Shown here in pieces: positions 33,681 through 42,881 of a stretch of 44,876 bases of DNA (positions are counted from its first letter, which is position 1; the number at the start of each line of letters is the position of its first letter). Made by a program: the position numbers and the translations under genes. The DNA is from Nocardia vinacea NBRC 16497 (GTDB taxonomy: Bacteria; Actinomycetota; Actinomycetes; Mycobacteriales; Mycobacteriaceae). The stretch spans positions 1 to 44,876 of the forward strand of contig NZ_BAGN01000402.1 of NCBI RefSeq assembly GCF_000308835.1, in the 5' to 3' direction. The notes beneath the pieces are model-generated. The model had not been told where the DNA came from, searched no databases, and saw only the letters and a list, made by a program, of their open reading frames with translations.

Positions 33681-34690
33681 GTGCTGCGCCTCGGGATCTG
33701 CCCGTGCGGGACGTCGGCGCCGAACCCGCTGTGATCGCGGTGTATTGGTTTTCGCAGACCGGACAACTGCGTGAGTGCCTCGACCATTTTCTCGAGCCAC
33801 TGGTAGAAGCCGGTTGCGACGTCCGGTGGATCGAAGTCACCACCTCCGGTGACTTTCCGTTTCCGTGGTCACTCGGTCGTTTCTTCGGTGTATTTCCGGA
33901 GGCCGCCGACGCCGAGGCGACCGTGGACATCTCCATCGGGGACGGCGGTCGACCAGCAGGCGATGATGTAGATCTCGTGCTCGTCGCGCACCAGGTGTGG
34001 TACCTCAGCCCGTCGATTCCGATGCGAACGCTGGTGCGGCGCTACCCCGATCTGGTGACCGATCGGCCGGTCGTGCAGTTCATCGCATGCCGCAATATGT
34101 GGGCGTCCGCGGCGGTGAGCATGCGCAGCATGCTCACCGCCGCCGGTGCTCGCCACATCGGTGTGATCGCGGTGACGGATACCGCCAATCAACTTGTGTC
34201 ACTGTTCACCACTCTGCGGTGGTTGTTGTTGGGCCGGCGGGAGGCGTCTTTCGGTCTGCGTGCCGCCGGTGTGCCCGATGCCGAGCATCAACGGCTGCGC
34301 CGGCTCGGTCGGCAACTGGTCGAGACAGGCGCTGCCAGCGGCGAGCGGATCATCGCTGTGCTGCCCGAGGTGTTGGTGCGGGCCGAATCAGCACGCGAAA
34401 ATGCCGCGGTGATCGGTCCGGACCTGTTGGCCGGCGCGGCATTTCGATTCGCGGCAGGACGGATCCGCCGCTACACCAGCCCCGGTGGGATCGTTGAGAA
34501 AGCAGCACTGGCCGTTTTCGTCAGCGCGCTGGGTTCGGCGATCGCCATCGGCCTGCCGGTAGCCACGGTGGCGCGCATCGCTTTTCGTCATCGAGTGGAC
34601 GCCGCCCTCACAAAGTATCTCGACCGCACGCTGTACGCGGCTGCCGACGACGGCGCACTCGCGCGGCCTCGACACGAGGTGTCACCATGA
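33677..34690 (+). CDS. darA: DarA/StlC-like dialkylresorcinol-forming enzyme
   Basis: The 337-residue protein has the flavodoxin-like opening VIAVYWFSQTGQLRECLDHF and the family markers GDFPFPWSLGRFFGVFPE, VLVAHQVWYLSPSIPMRTLV, QFIACRNMWASAAVSM and VTDTANQLVSLFTTLRWLLLG. In Dar/Stl pathways this family works with the DarB ketosynthase, and the StlC member is described as the aromatase that yields the resorcinol ring. The C-terminal 70 residues include a hydrophobic segment (VFVSALGSAIAIGLPVATVAR). The ATG overlaps the DarB stop. The pairing with DarB makes a dialkylresorcinol-type product likely; its exact structure is unknown. Confidence 0.88.
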   Translation: MSAAPRDLPVRDVGAEPAVIAVYWFSQTGQLRECLDHFLEPLVEAGCDVRWIEVTTSGDFPFPWSLGRFFGVFPEAADAEATVDISIGDGGRPAGDDVDLVLVAHQVWYLSPSIPMRTLVRRYPDLVTDRPVVQFIACRNMWASAAVSMRSMLTAAGARHIGVIAVTDTANQLVSLFTTLRWLLLGRREASFGLRAAGVPDAEHQRLRRLGRQLVETGAASGERIIAVLPEVLVRAESARENAAVIGPDLLAGAAFRFAAGRIRRYTSPGGIVEKAALAVFVSALGSAIAIGLPVATVARIAFRHRVDAALTKYLDRTLYAAADDGALARPRHEVSP

Positions 34691-36375
34691 GTGTCGACGA
34701 CTGCGAGGTATTGATTGTCGGTGGTGGTCCGACCGGCCTGATCGCCGCACACCTGTTGGGCCGCCAAGGGATTCGCACCCATCTGGTGGAGAGCCGGTCG
34801 AGTGCGTCTGTACACCCGCGGGCCACGATGGTCAATGTTCGCACCGCGGAAATACTCCGAGACCTCGATCTTCTCGGGCCGGCTCAGGACGTCGGCACCA
34901 GCCTGGAGGCGTTGAGTCGGGTCAGTTTCCACACCACCCTGGTCGGTGGCGAGCTCGGCGAGATAGACATGGTGGGAGACGCCGAGAAGCTGATGCGGAC
35001 GGTGTCGGCGAGTCCGGTGTTGCCGCTGATCTGTCCGCAGAACGAACTGCAGACGCTCGCGCTGCGTGAGTTGCGCAATTACCCCTCGGTCAGCGTCGAG
35101 TCGGGTATGGAGATCGCCGATCTGCTCGCCGATTCCGAAGGGGTCGGCGCGGTACGGGCAGACGGTTCCGCTCTCCGCGCTTCTTATGTGATTCTCGCCG
35201 AGGGAATTCACGGCCGGTTGCGCCGGCGCGTCGGCATCACGGTCGAGGCCTCCGAACCACTCGGAACGATGTTGGACATCCATTTCACCGCCGATCTCGG
35301 CTCCGCCGTTGGAGGTAATGAGAGCGCGCTGTACTGGGTTGTCAACGATGACGTACAGGGGGTACTCATCACCGTCTCGCCGCAACGCGGTATTTGGCTG
35401 CTCGAGCTGACCGGCATGGATATCAACCCGTCGGCGATGCCCGACGAAAGCGAGTGCGAGCGCTTGGTCCGATCGGCCATCGGTGATGCCGGCATCGACA
35501 TCACGATCGAGTCGGTCCGGACGTGGGCGATGGGTACAACGGCCGTCGACCGGTGGAGCGACGTCCACCAGCGGGTATTCGTGGCCGGCGATGCGGCACA
35601 CAGCTTCCCGCCGACCGGTGGCTTCGGCATGAATACCGGTATCCAGGACGCGCACAACCTCGCGTGGAAGCTGCACGGTGTGTTGCGTGGCTGGTCGAGT
35701 CCGCGGCTGCTGTGCACCTACGAATCGGAGCGGCGGCCCGTCGCGGACTTCAACGCCGGGCGCAGTGTGTACAACGCCGCTGCCATGGACGAGTTCTTCA
35801 CACAGGCACGATCGCTGATCAGATCGGGGAACGGATACGGGCACGAGATCGGCGATGCCGCCGCACTGGCGGACGGCATCGAACGGCAGCGACCGCATTT
35901 CGATTTCTACGGTCAGGCAAGGGGGTTCGTCTATTCCTCCGACGCAGACAAGCCGGTGCCGGTCGTCGCCGACGTGGTCGACTATCACCCCAGGGTGACC
36001 GTCGGTGCCGTCGCGCCACATGTGTGGCTGGAAGAGGATGGGCGGCGGACCGCCATCAGCGACCTGACCAACGGGACCTTTGCCTTGCTGACTTCCGTCC
36101 AGGGCGCGCCCGAATGGCAGGACTCGTTCGGTGCGTGGGCGTCGGTGCTCGGTGACATACCGCTGCGGGTATGGCCGGTGTCCCCGGTACCGCGTCCGGA
36201 CGCCTTACACGATTTCCGCGACGACGCCATCGGGGTCTTCGGTCTGTCCGACGCGGCGGCGGTCGTTGTGCGTCCCGACGGCCACATCGGCGCGATATTG
36301 CCCGGTACGGATCCGCACGGCGAACTGGCCCGATACCTCAACTCGATGCTCGGCGAGAAAGCAGTGACCTCATGA
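34687..36375 (+). CDS. Class A FAD-dependent aromatic hydroxylase
   Basis: The 562-residue protein belongs to the phenol hydroxylase-like flavoproteins (FAD_binding_3). Dinucleotide motif: LIVGGGPTGLIAAHLLG. FAD second motif: VFVAGDAAHSFPPTGGFGMN. The conserved Asp-Gly motif reads LAEGIHGRLRR, so Asp is Glu. A C-terminal thioredoxin-like domain follows (from about residue 430). Such enzymes hydroxylate phenols next to an OH, so it probably modifies the resorcinol ring made by DarA/DarB. It overlaps the DarA stop (ATGA) and is overlapped by the SCP2 gene. Confidence 0.93.
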   Translation: MSVDDCEVLIVGGGPTGLIAAHLLGRQGIRTHLVESRSSASVHPRATMVNVRTAEILRDLDLLGPAQDVGTSLEALSRVSFHTTLVGGELGEIDMVGDAEKLMRTVSASPVLPLICPQNELQTLALRELRNYPSVSVESGMEIADLLADSEGVGAVRADGSALRASYVILAEGIHGRLRRRVGITVEASEPLGTMLDIHFTADLGSAVGGNESALYWVVNDDVQGVLITVSPQRGIWLLELTGMDINPSAMPDESECERLVRSAIGDAGIDITIESVRTWAMGTTAVDRWSDVHQRVFVAGDAAHSFPPTGGFGMNTGIQDAHNLAWKLHGVLRGWSSPRLLCTYESERRPVADFNAGRSVYNAAAMDEFFTQARSLIRSGNGYGHEIGDAAALADGIERQRPHFDFYGQARGFVYSSDADKPVPVVADVVDYHPRVTVGAVAPHVWLEEDGRRTAISDLTNGTFALLTSVQGAPEWQDSFGAWASVLGDIPLRVWPVSPVPRPDALHDFRDDAIGVFGLSDAAAVVVRPDGHIGAILPGTDPHGELARYLNSMLGEKAVTS

Positions 36376-36866
36376 CCGACATTTCCCAGGACGACACCTC
36401 CGGCGTCGATCCGCAGCTTGCGGCGGATCTGCTCAGCAATGACCGGGGTCGGGTCAAGCGCGCGATCGAGAGCATCTCCGCACAGCGGCTCGCGGACCAT
36501 CTCGAGACCGACACCGGCACAGCGGGTTTGGTCGCGGCATTCGATTTGATGCCGACGTTCTATCGCGGCGGTCTGCCCAAGCCCGCGGTGGTCCGCTGGG
36601 CCGTGACCCGGCGCACGCACGGCAAACTCGAACGCGACGTCGAGCTGACCCCCGACAGCTGCACAATCGGCGAAAAGGGCGCCTTCTCCGCGCAACCGGC
36701 GGCCACACTTACCGCGCCCGCATCGGCGTTCGTCGCGCTGGCCTGCGGTGCGACGCGCGGTGTCGAATTGATGTCGCGGGGTGATCTGCGGGTGGCGGGC
36801 AATGTGCAGCTCGCGATGAAGATGGAGCGCCTGTTCGACCTCGAGCCGAATGCCACGTCGTCATGA
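36372..36866 (+). CDS. SCP2-domain (sterol carrier protein-like) protein, first copy
   Basis: The 164-residue protein has an SCP2-like lipid-binding domain (about 50-160), with the end segment FVALACGATRGVELMSRGDL, RVAGNVQLAMKMERLFDL being the usual final strand and amphipathic helix. It starts within the hydroxylase stop (ATGA) and is overlapped by KAS II. A second, related protein ends the cluster. SCP2 domains hold a hydrophobic ligand in a tunnel; carrying a pathway lipid is inferred. Confidence 0.8.
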   Translation: MTDISQDDTSGVDPQLAADLLSNDRGRVKRAIESISAQRLADHLETDTGTAGLVAAFDLMPTFYRGGLPKPAVVRWAVTRRTHGKLERDVELTPDSCTIGEKGAFSAQPAATLTAPASAFVALACGATRGVELMSRGDLRVAGNVQLAMKMERLFDLEPNATSS

Positions 36867-38140
36867 GTGCGCCGAGCCTGCCGCGCGCGGTGACCGCCCG
36901 GCGCAGGGTCGCCATCACCGGGATCGGTGTGGTGTCGCCGGTGGGGAATTATCCCGGCGTGCTGTGGGACAACCTGCTCGAAGGCCGTTCGGGCGTCGGT
37001 CCCGTCACCACGTTCGACGTCTCGACCAAACGGGTTCGGATCGCCGCGACGGTCGATGATTTCGCGGCGACGGACTGGATGGAGCGCAGGGACGCCATCC
37101 GGTTCGATCGTTTCTGTCAGCTCGCGATGGCAGCCTCCGACCTGGCACTCAAAGACGCCGGTGAGCTCAGCGCCGATCCGTCCCACGTTGCGGTCATCAT
37201 CGCCAGCGCACTCGGCGGTGCCGACACGATTCGCACCACCGTCGGCAACGACCCGGACGGTGAACGGATCCCACCGACCTTCATCCCCGTATCGATGTCC
37301 AATGTCGCCGCCTCGGTGGTGGCCCAACGCCACGATTTCGCAGGGCCGAGCTACTCGCCGAGCAGCGCGTGCGCGTCCTCGGCCGACGCAGTCGGCCAGG
37401 GCATGCGGATGATCAGGGACGGATACGCCGACGCGTGCGTTGTCGGTGGATCCGAAGCCTGCGTCAATCCCGTTATCATGGCCGGTTTCGCCAGCATGCG
37501 GGCATTGTCGCGGCGCAACGACAGTCCCGAGCAGGCCGCGCGCCCATTCGACGCCGACCGCGACGGATTCGTGCTGGGCGAGGGCGCGGCGGTGCTGGTT
37601 CTCGAGGACATGGATCGTGCTCTCGCGCGGGGAGCGACCATATACGCCGAGATCGCGGGCTACGGACAAACGAATGACAGCCACCATCTGACCGCACCGC
37701 GGGCCGATGGTTCCAGTGCCGCCCAGGCGATTCGCATCGCGCTGCGCGACGCGGACATCGCGACAACCGATGTGGACTACATCAACGCACACGGCACGGG
37801 CACGATACTCAACGACCGCGCGGAAATGGCCGCGTTGCGTACTGTTTTCGGCGCTGACCTCGCGAAAACCGTTGTGGCTTCTACCAAATCCATGACCGGC
37901 CACCTCCTCGGCGCGGGAGGCGCGTTGGAGGCCGCCATCGCCGCGCTGGCCGTCAAGACATCGATGATCCCGCCGTCGGTCAATCTGGACCAGGTGGCCG
38001 AGGACTGCACGGGCGCGTCGTTCGTCTCGGCATCGACCGAGTCCGATGTCGCTGCCGTGCTGACGAATTCCTTCGCGTTCGGCGGCCACAACTCGTCATT
38101 GGTCCTGCGCCGTAACGACCCTTACCGCACCGAGGAGTAG
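36863..38140 (+). CDS. Beta-ketoacyl-ACP synthase II (FabF-like)
   Basis: The 425-residue elongating ketosynthase has all FabF residues: C170 in SPSSACASSADAVGQG, H310 in YINAHGTGT, K342 and H347 in STKSMTGHLLGAGG. ATGA overlap with the SCP2 gene shows coupling. It would extend the ACP-bound chain with malonyl-ACP units before the DarB step. No ketoreductase, dehydratase or enoyl reductase lies in the cluster, so these steps would have to be supplied by primary fatty acid synthesis. Confidence 0.95.
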   Translation: MSAPSLPRAVTARRRVAITGIGVVSPVGNYPGVLWDNLLEGRSGVGPVTTFDVSTKRVRIAATVDDFAATDWMERRDAIRFDRFCQLAMAASDLALKDAGELSADPSHVAVIIASALGGADTIRTTVGNDPDGERIPPTFIPVSMSNVAASVVAQRHDFAGPSYSPSSACASSADAVGQGMRMIRDGYADACVVGGSEACVNPVIMAGFASMRALSRRNDSPEQAARPFDADRDGFVLGEGAAVLVLEDMDRALARGATIYAEIAGYGQTNDSHHLTAPRADGSSAAQAIRIALRDADIATTDVDYINAHGTGTILNDRAEMAALRTVFGADLAKTVVASTKSMTGHLLGAGGALEAAIAALAVKTSMIPPSVNLDQVAEDCTGASFVSASTESDVAAVLTNSFAFGGHNSSLVLRRNDPYRTEE

Positions 38141-38143
38141 TCC

Positions 38144-38596
38144 ATGGAATTGAAGTTCGAAGGTGAAGTCACCGCGTCATTGCATCCGCCTCGTATGGTG
38201 GGCAATACCCCGCACGGAATTCGCATGTTCATCGAGGTCGGTGAGGGAAAGCTGGAGGGTGAGCGCATCAACGGGCGCGTGCTGCCCGGCGGTGGCGACT
38301 GGGTGCTGATCGGCACCGACCAGTGGGCGCGCGCCGATGTACGCGCGCAATTCGAGACCGACGACGGTGCGATCATCTACGCGCAATTCGATGGGCTGAT
38401 CGAGATGACCGATGCCGTGCAGACAGCGTTCGCGGACGGGGTGCCCACCACATTCGAGGACCAATACTTCCGGGTGCTGCCGCGTCTGGAGACCGGTGAT
38501 CCCGACTACGAATGGATCAATCAGACGCTTTTCGTCGGTGAGGGCCGATTCACCGAAGGCTTCGGTCTGCAATACCGCTTCTACCGGATCACCTGA
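38144..38596 (+). CDS. DUF3237-family protein
   Basis: The 150-residue protein matches DUF3237 in pattern: GEGKLEGERINGRVLPGGGDW, ADVRAQFETDDGAIIYAQFDG, YFRVLPRLETGDPDYEWINQ, TLFVGEGRFTEGFGLQYRFY. The family is a small beta-barrel of unknown function; the cluster setting suggests a ligand-binding or cyclisation role. It starts three bases after the KAS II stop. It has no signal peptide. Confidence 0.88.
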   Translation: MELKFEGEVTASLHPPRMVGNTPHGIRMFIEVGEGKLEGERINGRVLPGGGDWVLIGTDQWARADVRAQFETDDGAIIYAQFDGLIEMTDAVQTAFADGVPTTFEDQYFRVLPRLETGDPDYEWINQTLFVGEGRFTEGFGLQYRFYRIT

Positions 38597-38661
38597 CCCG
38601 ACCTGACCGCCCCGCACAGTGTCACATCCTTCCACTGTCTGAAAGTGAGGTGATCGGCCCG

Positions 38662-39474
38662 ATGAATTCCACGGATGCCGACTCGTCGTCGCGTGCGATC
38701 GACGTCCGGTCGGTGACTGTGCGACGAAGGCGGAAAACGATCCTCGACGACATCTCGTTCACCGTCGGCCAAGGCTCGGTGACCGGTTTGCTCGGGCCGA
38801 GCGGCTGCGGCAAGACCACACTGATGCGCACCGTCGTCGGCGTGCAGAAGTTCTCGTCGGGCACGGTCACCGTGCTCGGCCGCCCGGCGGGGCATCGGCG
38901 GCTGCGCCGTGACGTCGGCTACGTGACCCAGTCGCCGTCGATCTACGACGATCTGACCGTTCGGCAGAATGTTCGCTACTTCGGGGTGATGTACGGGGCG
39001 AAGTCCGAGTCGGTGGACCAGGCCATCGAGGACGTCGGGCTGCTCACCTACCGAGACACGCTGGCCGCCAAGCTTTCCGGCGGACAGCGTGCGCGGGTGT
39101 CGCTGGCGTGCGCGCTCATCGCGCGGCCCAAGCTGCTGGTACTCGATGAGCCGACCGTCGGTCTCGACCCGGTGCTGCGCCGTGACCTGTGGGCTTCCTT
39201 TCACAGCCTGGCGGCAGGCGGCACGACGTTGTTGGTGTCCAGCCACGTGATGGACGAGGCCGAACGCTGTGATCGCCTGTTGCTCATGCGGGAGGGCAGC
39301 GTGCTCGCCGATTCCGACCCCGTGGGCTTGCTGCGGCGAACCGGAGCCGACACATTAGAGGGCGCTTTCCTGCGGCTGATCGAGTCCGGCGACGGAGCAC
39401 GATCGTCCACCACCGTGAATTACGTTGCGACTCATCAGGTTTCCAAAGAGACCCGACCGGAGGTTTCGTTGTGA
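38662..39474 (+). CDS. ABC transporter ATPase of a DrrA-like drug/lipid exporter
   Basis: The 270-residue protein has Walker A GPSGCGKTT, signature LSGGQRARVSLA, Walker B LLVLDEPTVGLDP and H-loop SSHVMDEAERC. The layout is of the DrrA/NodI type of exporter ATPase. I chose ATG 38662, behind GAGGTGAT; GTG 38650 is possible. Its stop overlaps the permease start (GTGA). Together they would export the product. Confidence 0.95.
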   Translation: MNSTDADSSSRAIDVRSVTVRRRRKTILDDISFTVGQGSVTGLLGPSGCGKTTLMRTVVGVQKFSSGTVTVLGRPAGHRRLRRDVGYVTQSPSIYDDLTVRQNVRYFGVMYGAKSESVDQAIEDVGLLTYRDTLAAKLSGGQRARVSLACALIARPKLLVLDEPTVGLDPVLRRDLWASFHSLAAGGTTLLVSSHVMDEAERCDRLLLMREGSVLADSDPVGLLRRTGADTLEGAFLRLIESGDGARSSTTVNYVATHQVSKETRPEVSL

Positions 39475-40208
39475 ATGCCCACATGCTGTTGCACACCACC
39501 GCGCGTGTGCTCACCCAGATTCGCCACGACCGCCGCACGGTGGGGCTGCTGCTCGTGGTGCCGAGCGTGCTGCTCACCTTGCTGCGCTACGTCTTCAACG
39601 GTCGCCCCGACATCTTCGACCAATTGGGATTGATGCTGCTCGGCATCTTCCCGTATGTGTCGATGTTCATGGTCACCAGCGTCGCCATGCTGCGCGAACG
39701 CACCACCGGCACGTTGGAACGACTTATGAGCACGCCTCTGTCGAAGATGGATCTGCTGCTCGGCTACGGACTGGCATTTGCCGTGGTGGCCGTGGTGCAG
39801 GCGGCGGTTGCCGCCACGGTCGCCTACCAGTTCCTCGGGCTCGAATCGCAGGGGTCCATCGCAGCGGTGTTGCTGATTGTCATCGCAACGGCCGTGCTCG
39901 GCTCGTCGACGGGGTTGCTGACGAGTGCGTTCGCGCAGTCGGAGTTCCAGGCCATGCAGTTCATGCCCGCGTTGGTGATCCCGCAGTTGCTGCTCTGCGG
40001 TCTCGTTTGGCCGCGGGAGGATATGTCCGGATTCTTGCAAGGGCTGAGCAACGTCGTACCGCTGCGCTACGCCGCGCAAGGGCTCACCGAGATCGGCACG
40101 TATCCACACCCGACCACCACGATGTGGATCGACCTGGTGGTCGTGACAGCGTTCGCTGTGGCTTCCTTGCTCACCGGCGCGGTAACGCTACGCCGACGCA
40201 GTTCGTAA
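39471..40208 (+). CDS. ABC-2 type permease (DrrB-like)
   Basis: The 245-residue membrane protein has six predicted helices: LLLVVPSVLLTLLRYVF, GLMLLGIFPYVSMFMVTSVA, then the motif LRERTTGTLERLMSTPLS typical of ABC-2 permeases before helix 3, and AVLLIVIATAVLGSSTGLL. Start is GTG 39471 overlapping the ATPase stop. With the ATPase it forms an exporter, similar in design to those that move polyketide drugs or cell-wall lipids. Confidence 0.93.
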   Translation: MNAHMLLHTTARVLTQIRHDRRTVGLLLVVPSVLLTLLRYVFNGRPDIFDQLGLMLLGIFPYVSMFMVTSVAMLRERTTGTLERLMSTPLSKMDLLLGYGLAFAVVAVVQAAVAATVAYQFLGLESQGSIAAVLLIVIATAVLGSSTGLLTSAFAQSEFQAMQFMPALVIPQLLLCGLVWPREDMSGFLQGLSNVVPLRYAAQGLTEIGTYPHPTTTMWIDLVVVTAFAVASLLTGAVTLRRRSS

Positions 40209-40235
40209 CCATCCGATCGCAGCAGGAGCTTCCAC

Positions 40236-41252
40236 GTGACAGCACTTCGCGTTCTTCGCCGAGTACTGCCGGTACCCACCCAGGCCGACGCATTGTTCGC
40301 ACGCCGCGGGTTCCCGACATCGGCACCGATCACCAGCACACTCGAACAGGTTGGCGTGCAGGTGATCCGGGGTTTCGAGATGGGCGCTGACATTGCCGAC
40401 ATCGATGACCTCGCAGCTGCTCTCGACCATATCGACCCGTTTTATCGCAGCCTGGCCTACGAAGGGGCGGTGACCGCGCTCGTCACCCGCGACCTCATCG
40501 GCCTTCGGCGGCGAAATCTGGCCCGGCAGTTCGTCGAAGGTCCAGGTGCCCCACACGCCTATATGGCGTACGTCGGCTATGGGCTTCTTATGCCGCGCCT
40601 GCCGAGGTTCCTGTGGCAACGGTGCAGGCCGAACCTCGGCGATGATGACGTGTTGTCGCATCTGACCTGGCTGGCGGCCGACGGATTCGGTTTCGACGGA
40701 GCGTTTTTCCAGACGGCACGATGGATCGATAGGCAGTGGCGGCCCAAGCCGTATTCGTGGGAAGGTGACAGTTCCTACTTCCTGCGCGCCGTCGATCAGG
40801 GCGTCGGACGGTCGTTGTACTTCGTCAACGCCGCGGATCTCGAGGCGATCGCCAACCGGATCGAGCGTATGGATCCAGGCCGTCGGGCCGACATGTGGAG
40901 CGGCATCGGTGCCGCCATCGCCTATCTCGGTGGAGTCGCGGAGGCCGACATCCGCACAGCGCAGCGTCGTGCCGGGCTCGCGGTGGCGGATATGGCACAG
41001 GGTGCCGCGTTCGCGATAAAGGCGCGAGCTCATGCCGGGTATATACCAGATTGCTCGGTGTCGGCGGCACGAGTGCTCTGTAATTCCGATGTCGCTGCGG
41101 TCGTCGCGGTCGTCGACGAGGCCAGCACACAACCGTTCGGCACGGGCGAGCCCGGTTACGAGCAATGGCGGCGCCGGTTACGCGAGCGGCTCACGCCACC
41201 AACGTTGTTGGGCGTGGACCGACAACCGGCCGATCAACCACGAGGAGCTTAG
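40236..41252 (+). CDS. DUF1702-family protein
   Basis: The 338-residue protein resembles the DUF1702 family (recognised from memory): an N-terminal TSTLEQVGVQVIRGFEMGAD segment, YRSLAYEGAVTALVTRDLIG, then PHAYMAYVGYGLLMPRLPRFLW, and GFGFDGAFFQTARWIDRQ. It is soluble or loosely membrane-bound and its biochemical role is not known. GTG 40236 follows AGGAGCTTCCAC. It lies in the same run as the exporter and the acyl-AMP ligase, whose ATG immediately follows its stop. Confidence 0.8.
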   Translation: MTALRVLRRVLPVPTQADALFARRGFPTSAPITSTLEQVGVQVIRGFEMGADIADIDDLAAALDHIDPFYRSLAYEGAVTALVTRDLIGLRRRNLARQFVEGPGAPHAYMAYVGYGLLMPRLPRFLWQRCRPNLGDDDVLSHLTWLAADGFGFDGAFFQTARWIDRQWRPKPYSWEGDSSYFLRAVDQGVGRSLYFVNAADLEAIANRIERMDPGRRADMWSGIGAAIAYLGGVAEADIRTAQRRAGLAVADMAQGAAFAIKARAHAGYIPDCSVSAARVLCNSDVAAVVAVVDEASTQPFGTGEPGYEQWRRRLRERLTPPTLLGVDRQPADQPRGA

Positions 41253-42881
41253 ATGTCGCGCTTTATCGATGACGTACTGGCCAGCAGTGCCTCCGAGCGG
41301 GGTTTCTCCTACGGCGATCCCGATGCGCTGCGCAGGAAGACCTGGGCAGAGTTGCTGCGGCACAGTCGATGTGCTGCGCAGTCGCTGGCCGATCAGGGTG
41401 TGACCATGGGTTCGCGGGTCGCCATTCTTGCCGGTGAACCCGAGGATGTCGTGGTAGCGGTACTGGCCTGCTGGTTGCTCGGCGCCTCGGCCACGATGCT
41501 GCATCAACCGACGCATCGAACCGATCTGACGGTCTGGGGGCGTGACACTATCAGATCCCTCGATGTCATCGACGCCAAACTGGTGTTGATCGGACCCCCC
41601 TTCGACAGCGCGGCGATCATCCTCGCCGAGCACGATGTGCTCAGTGTGTCGATCGCCCGGCTGGATTCGTCGACACCGTTGGAGCCCACCGATGTTCCGG
41701 ATGACACCTTGGCGCTACTGCAGCTGACGTCGGGATCCACCGGCAGTCCGAAAGCTGTTGCCATCACGCATGCCAACCTGTACGCGAGCGGTCACGCCAT
41801 CGCGCGGGCATCCGATATGGATCCGGCAAAAGATGTCGGGGTGAGCTGGTTACCGCTGTTCCACGACATGGGCATGGTGGGTTTCGTGGCGACGCCGTTG
41901 CAGTTCGGGGTCGAGGTGGTGTGTGTGAGTCCGACGCATTTCCTACGTTCACCGCTGGTGTGGATGGATCTCATCACTCGACATCACGGCACGATGACCG
42001 CCGCCCCGAACTTCGCCTACGAGATCGTGGCACGGCGAATGGAGTCGGCTCCGGATGGGGCATTCGACCTGTCCAGTATGCGGTTCGCGTTGAACGGCGC
42101 CGAACCTATCGATGCAACCGCCGTCGCCCAATTCATCAGGGCCGGAGCGCGTTTCGGTTTGTCCGCAGGGGCCGTGGTGCCCGCCTACGGCATGGCGGAG
42201 GCCACGCTCGCGGTGTCGTTCAGTCCGATCGGAAAGGGCGTGCAAACCGATGCGGTGCGGCCCGACGCCATCGAGACGACCGGTTGCGCGACGCCGGCCG
42301 AGGGTGCGGACGCCCGGGTGCTAGTGACGCTAGGGGCGCCGGTTCCTGGTGTCGAGGCACGAGTGCTGGATGACACCGGAGTATCTGTGCAGCCCCGAAC
42401 CGTCGGTGAGATCCTGATCTCCGGTGCCACGGTTACCGATGGTTACTTCACCGAAAACGGTTACAGCTCAGCGCGAAACGAGGGCGGGTGGTTGGCGACC
42501 GGTGATCTCGGCTACCTGACCGAATCGGGTGAGATCGTCGTCTGTGGGCGCAAGAAGGACACCATCATCGTCGCGGGCCGCAATATTTTCCCGACCGACA
42601 TCGAGCGCGCCGCAGCGACGGTGGCGGGTGTCCGACGGGGTAACACCGTCGCCGTGCGACTCGAGCCGGGGGAAATCCGTGAGAGTTTCGCGGTCGCCGT
42701 AGAGTCCGCCGATTGGAACGATGACCAGCACATCGTACGTATCCAACGGGAGGTGACCCGCGCCGTCCGCGACAGCGTGGGGGCAACACCGCGGTCGGTT
42801 GCCGTTGTCGCACCGGGGTCGATACCGAAAACCCCGTCGGGCAAGGTGCGCCGAACAAACTCCGCCCACCTGGTCCGATGA
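41253..42881 (+). CDS. Fatty acyl-AMP ligase (FAAL/FadD-like)
   Basis: The 542-residue adenylating enzyme has A3 QLTSGSTGSPKAV, WLPLFHDMGMVG, AYGMAEATLAVSF, the D-rich WLATGDLGYL and a final catalytic lysine in PKTPSGKVRR. The motif WLPLFHDMGMVG is typical for fatty acyl-AMP ligases, which load an ACP rather than CoA. It probably activates a free fatty (or aryl) acid and transfers it to the cluster ACP as starter unit. It starts directly after the DUF1702 stop, and its stop overlaps the lipoprotein start (ATGA). Confidence 0.93.
   Translation: MSRFIDDVLASSASERGFSYGDPDALRRKTWAELLRHSRCAAQSLADQGVTMGSRVAILAGEPEDVVVAVLACWLLGASATMLHQPTHRTDLTVWGRDTIRSLDVIDAKLVLIGPPFDSAAIILAEHDVLSVSIARLDSSTPLEPTDVPDDTLALLQLTSGSTGSPKAVAITHANLYASGHAIARASDMDPAKDVGVSWLPLFHDMGMVGFVATPLQFGVEVVCVSPTHFLRSPLVWMDLITRHHGTMTAAPNFAYEIVARRMESAPDGAFDLSSMRFALNGAEPIDATAVAQFIRAGARFGLSAGAVVPAYGMAEATLAVSFSPIGKGVQTDAVRPDAIETTGCATPAEGADARVLVTLGAPVPGVEARVLDDTGVSVQPRTVGEILISGATVTDGYFTENGYSSARNEGGWLATGDLGYLTESGEIVVCGRKKDTIIVAGRNIFPTDIERAAATVAGVRRGNTVAVRLEPGEIRESFAVAVESADWNDDQHIVRIQREVTRAVRDSVGATPRSVAVVAPGSIPKTPSGKVRRTNSAHLVR

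Noticed and set aside
34588..36021. Long minus-strand frame opposite the FAD hydroxylase
   Set aside because: Shadow frame of a clear gene; no family features.
36560..38089. Long minus-strand frame opposite KAS II (509 codons)
   Set aside because: It is the antisense shadow of a gene with intact catalytic residues, with histidine/arginine/glycine-rich composition.
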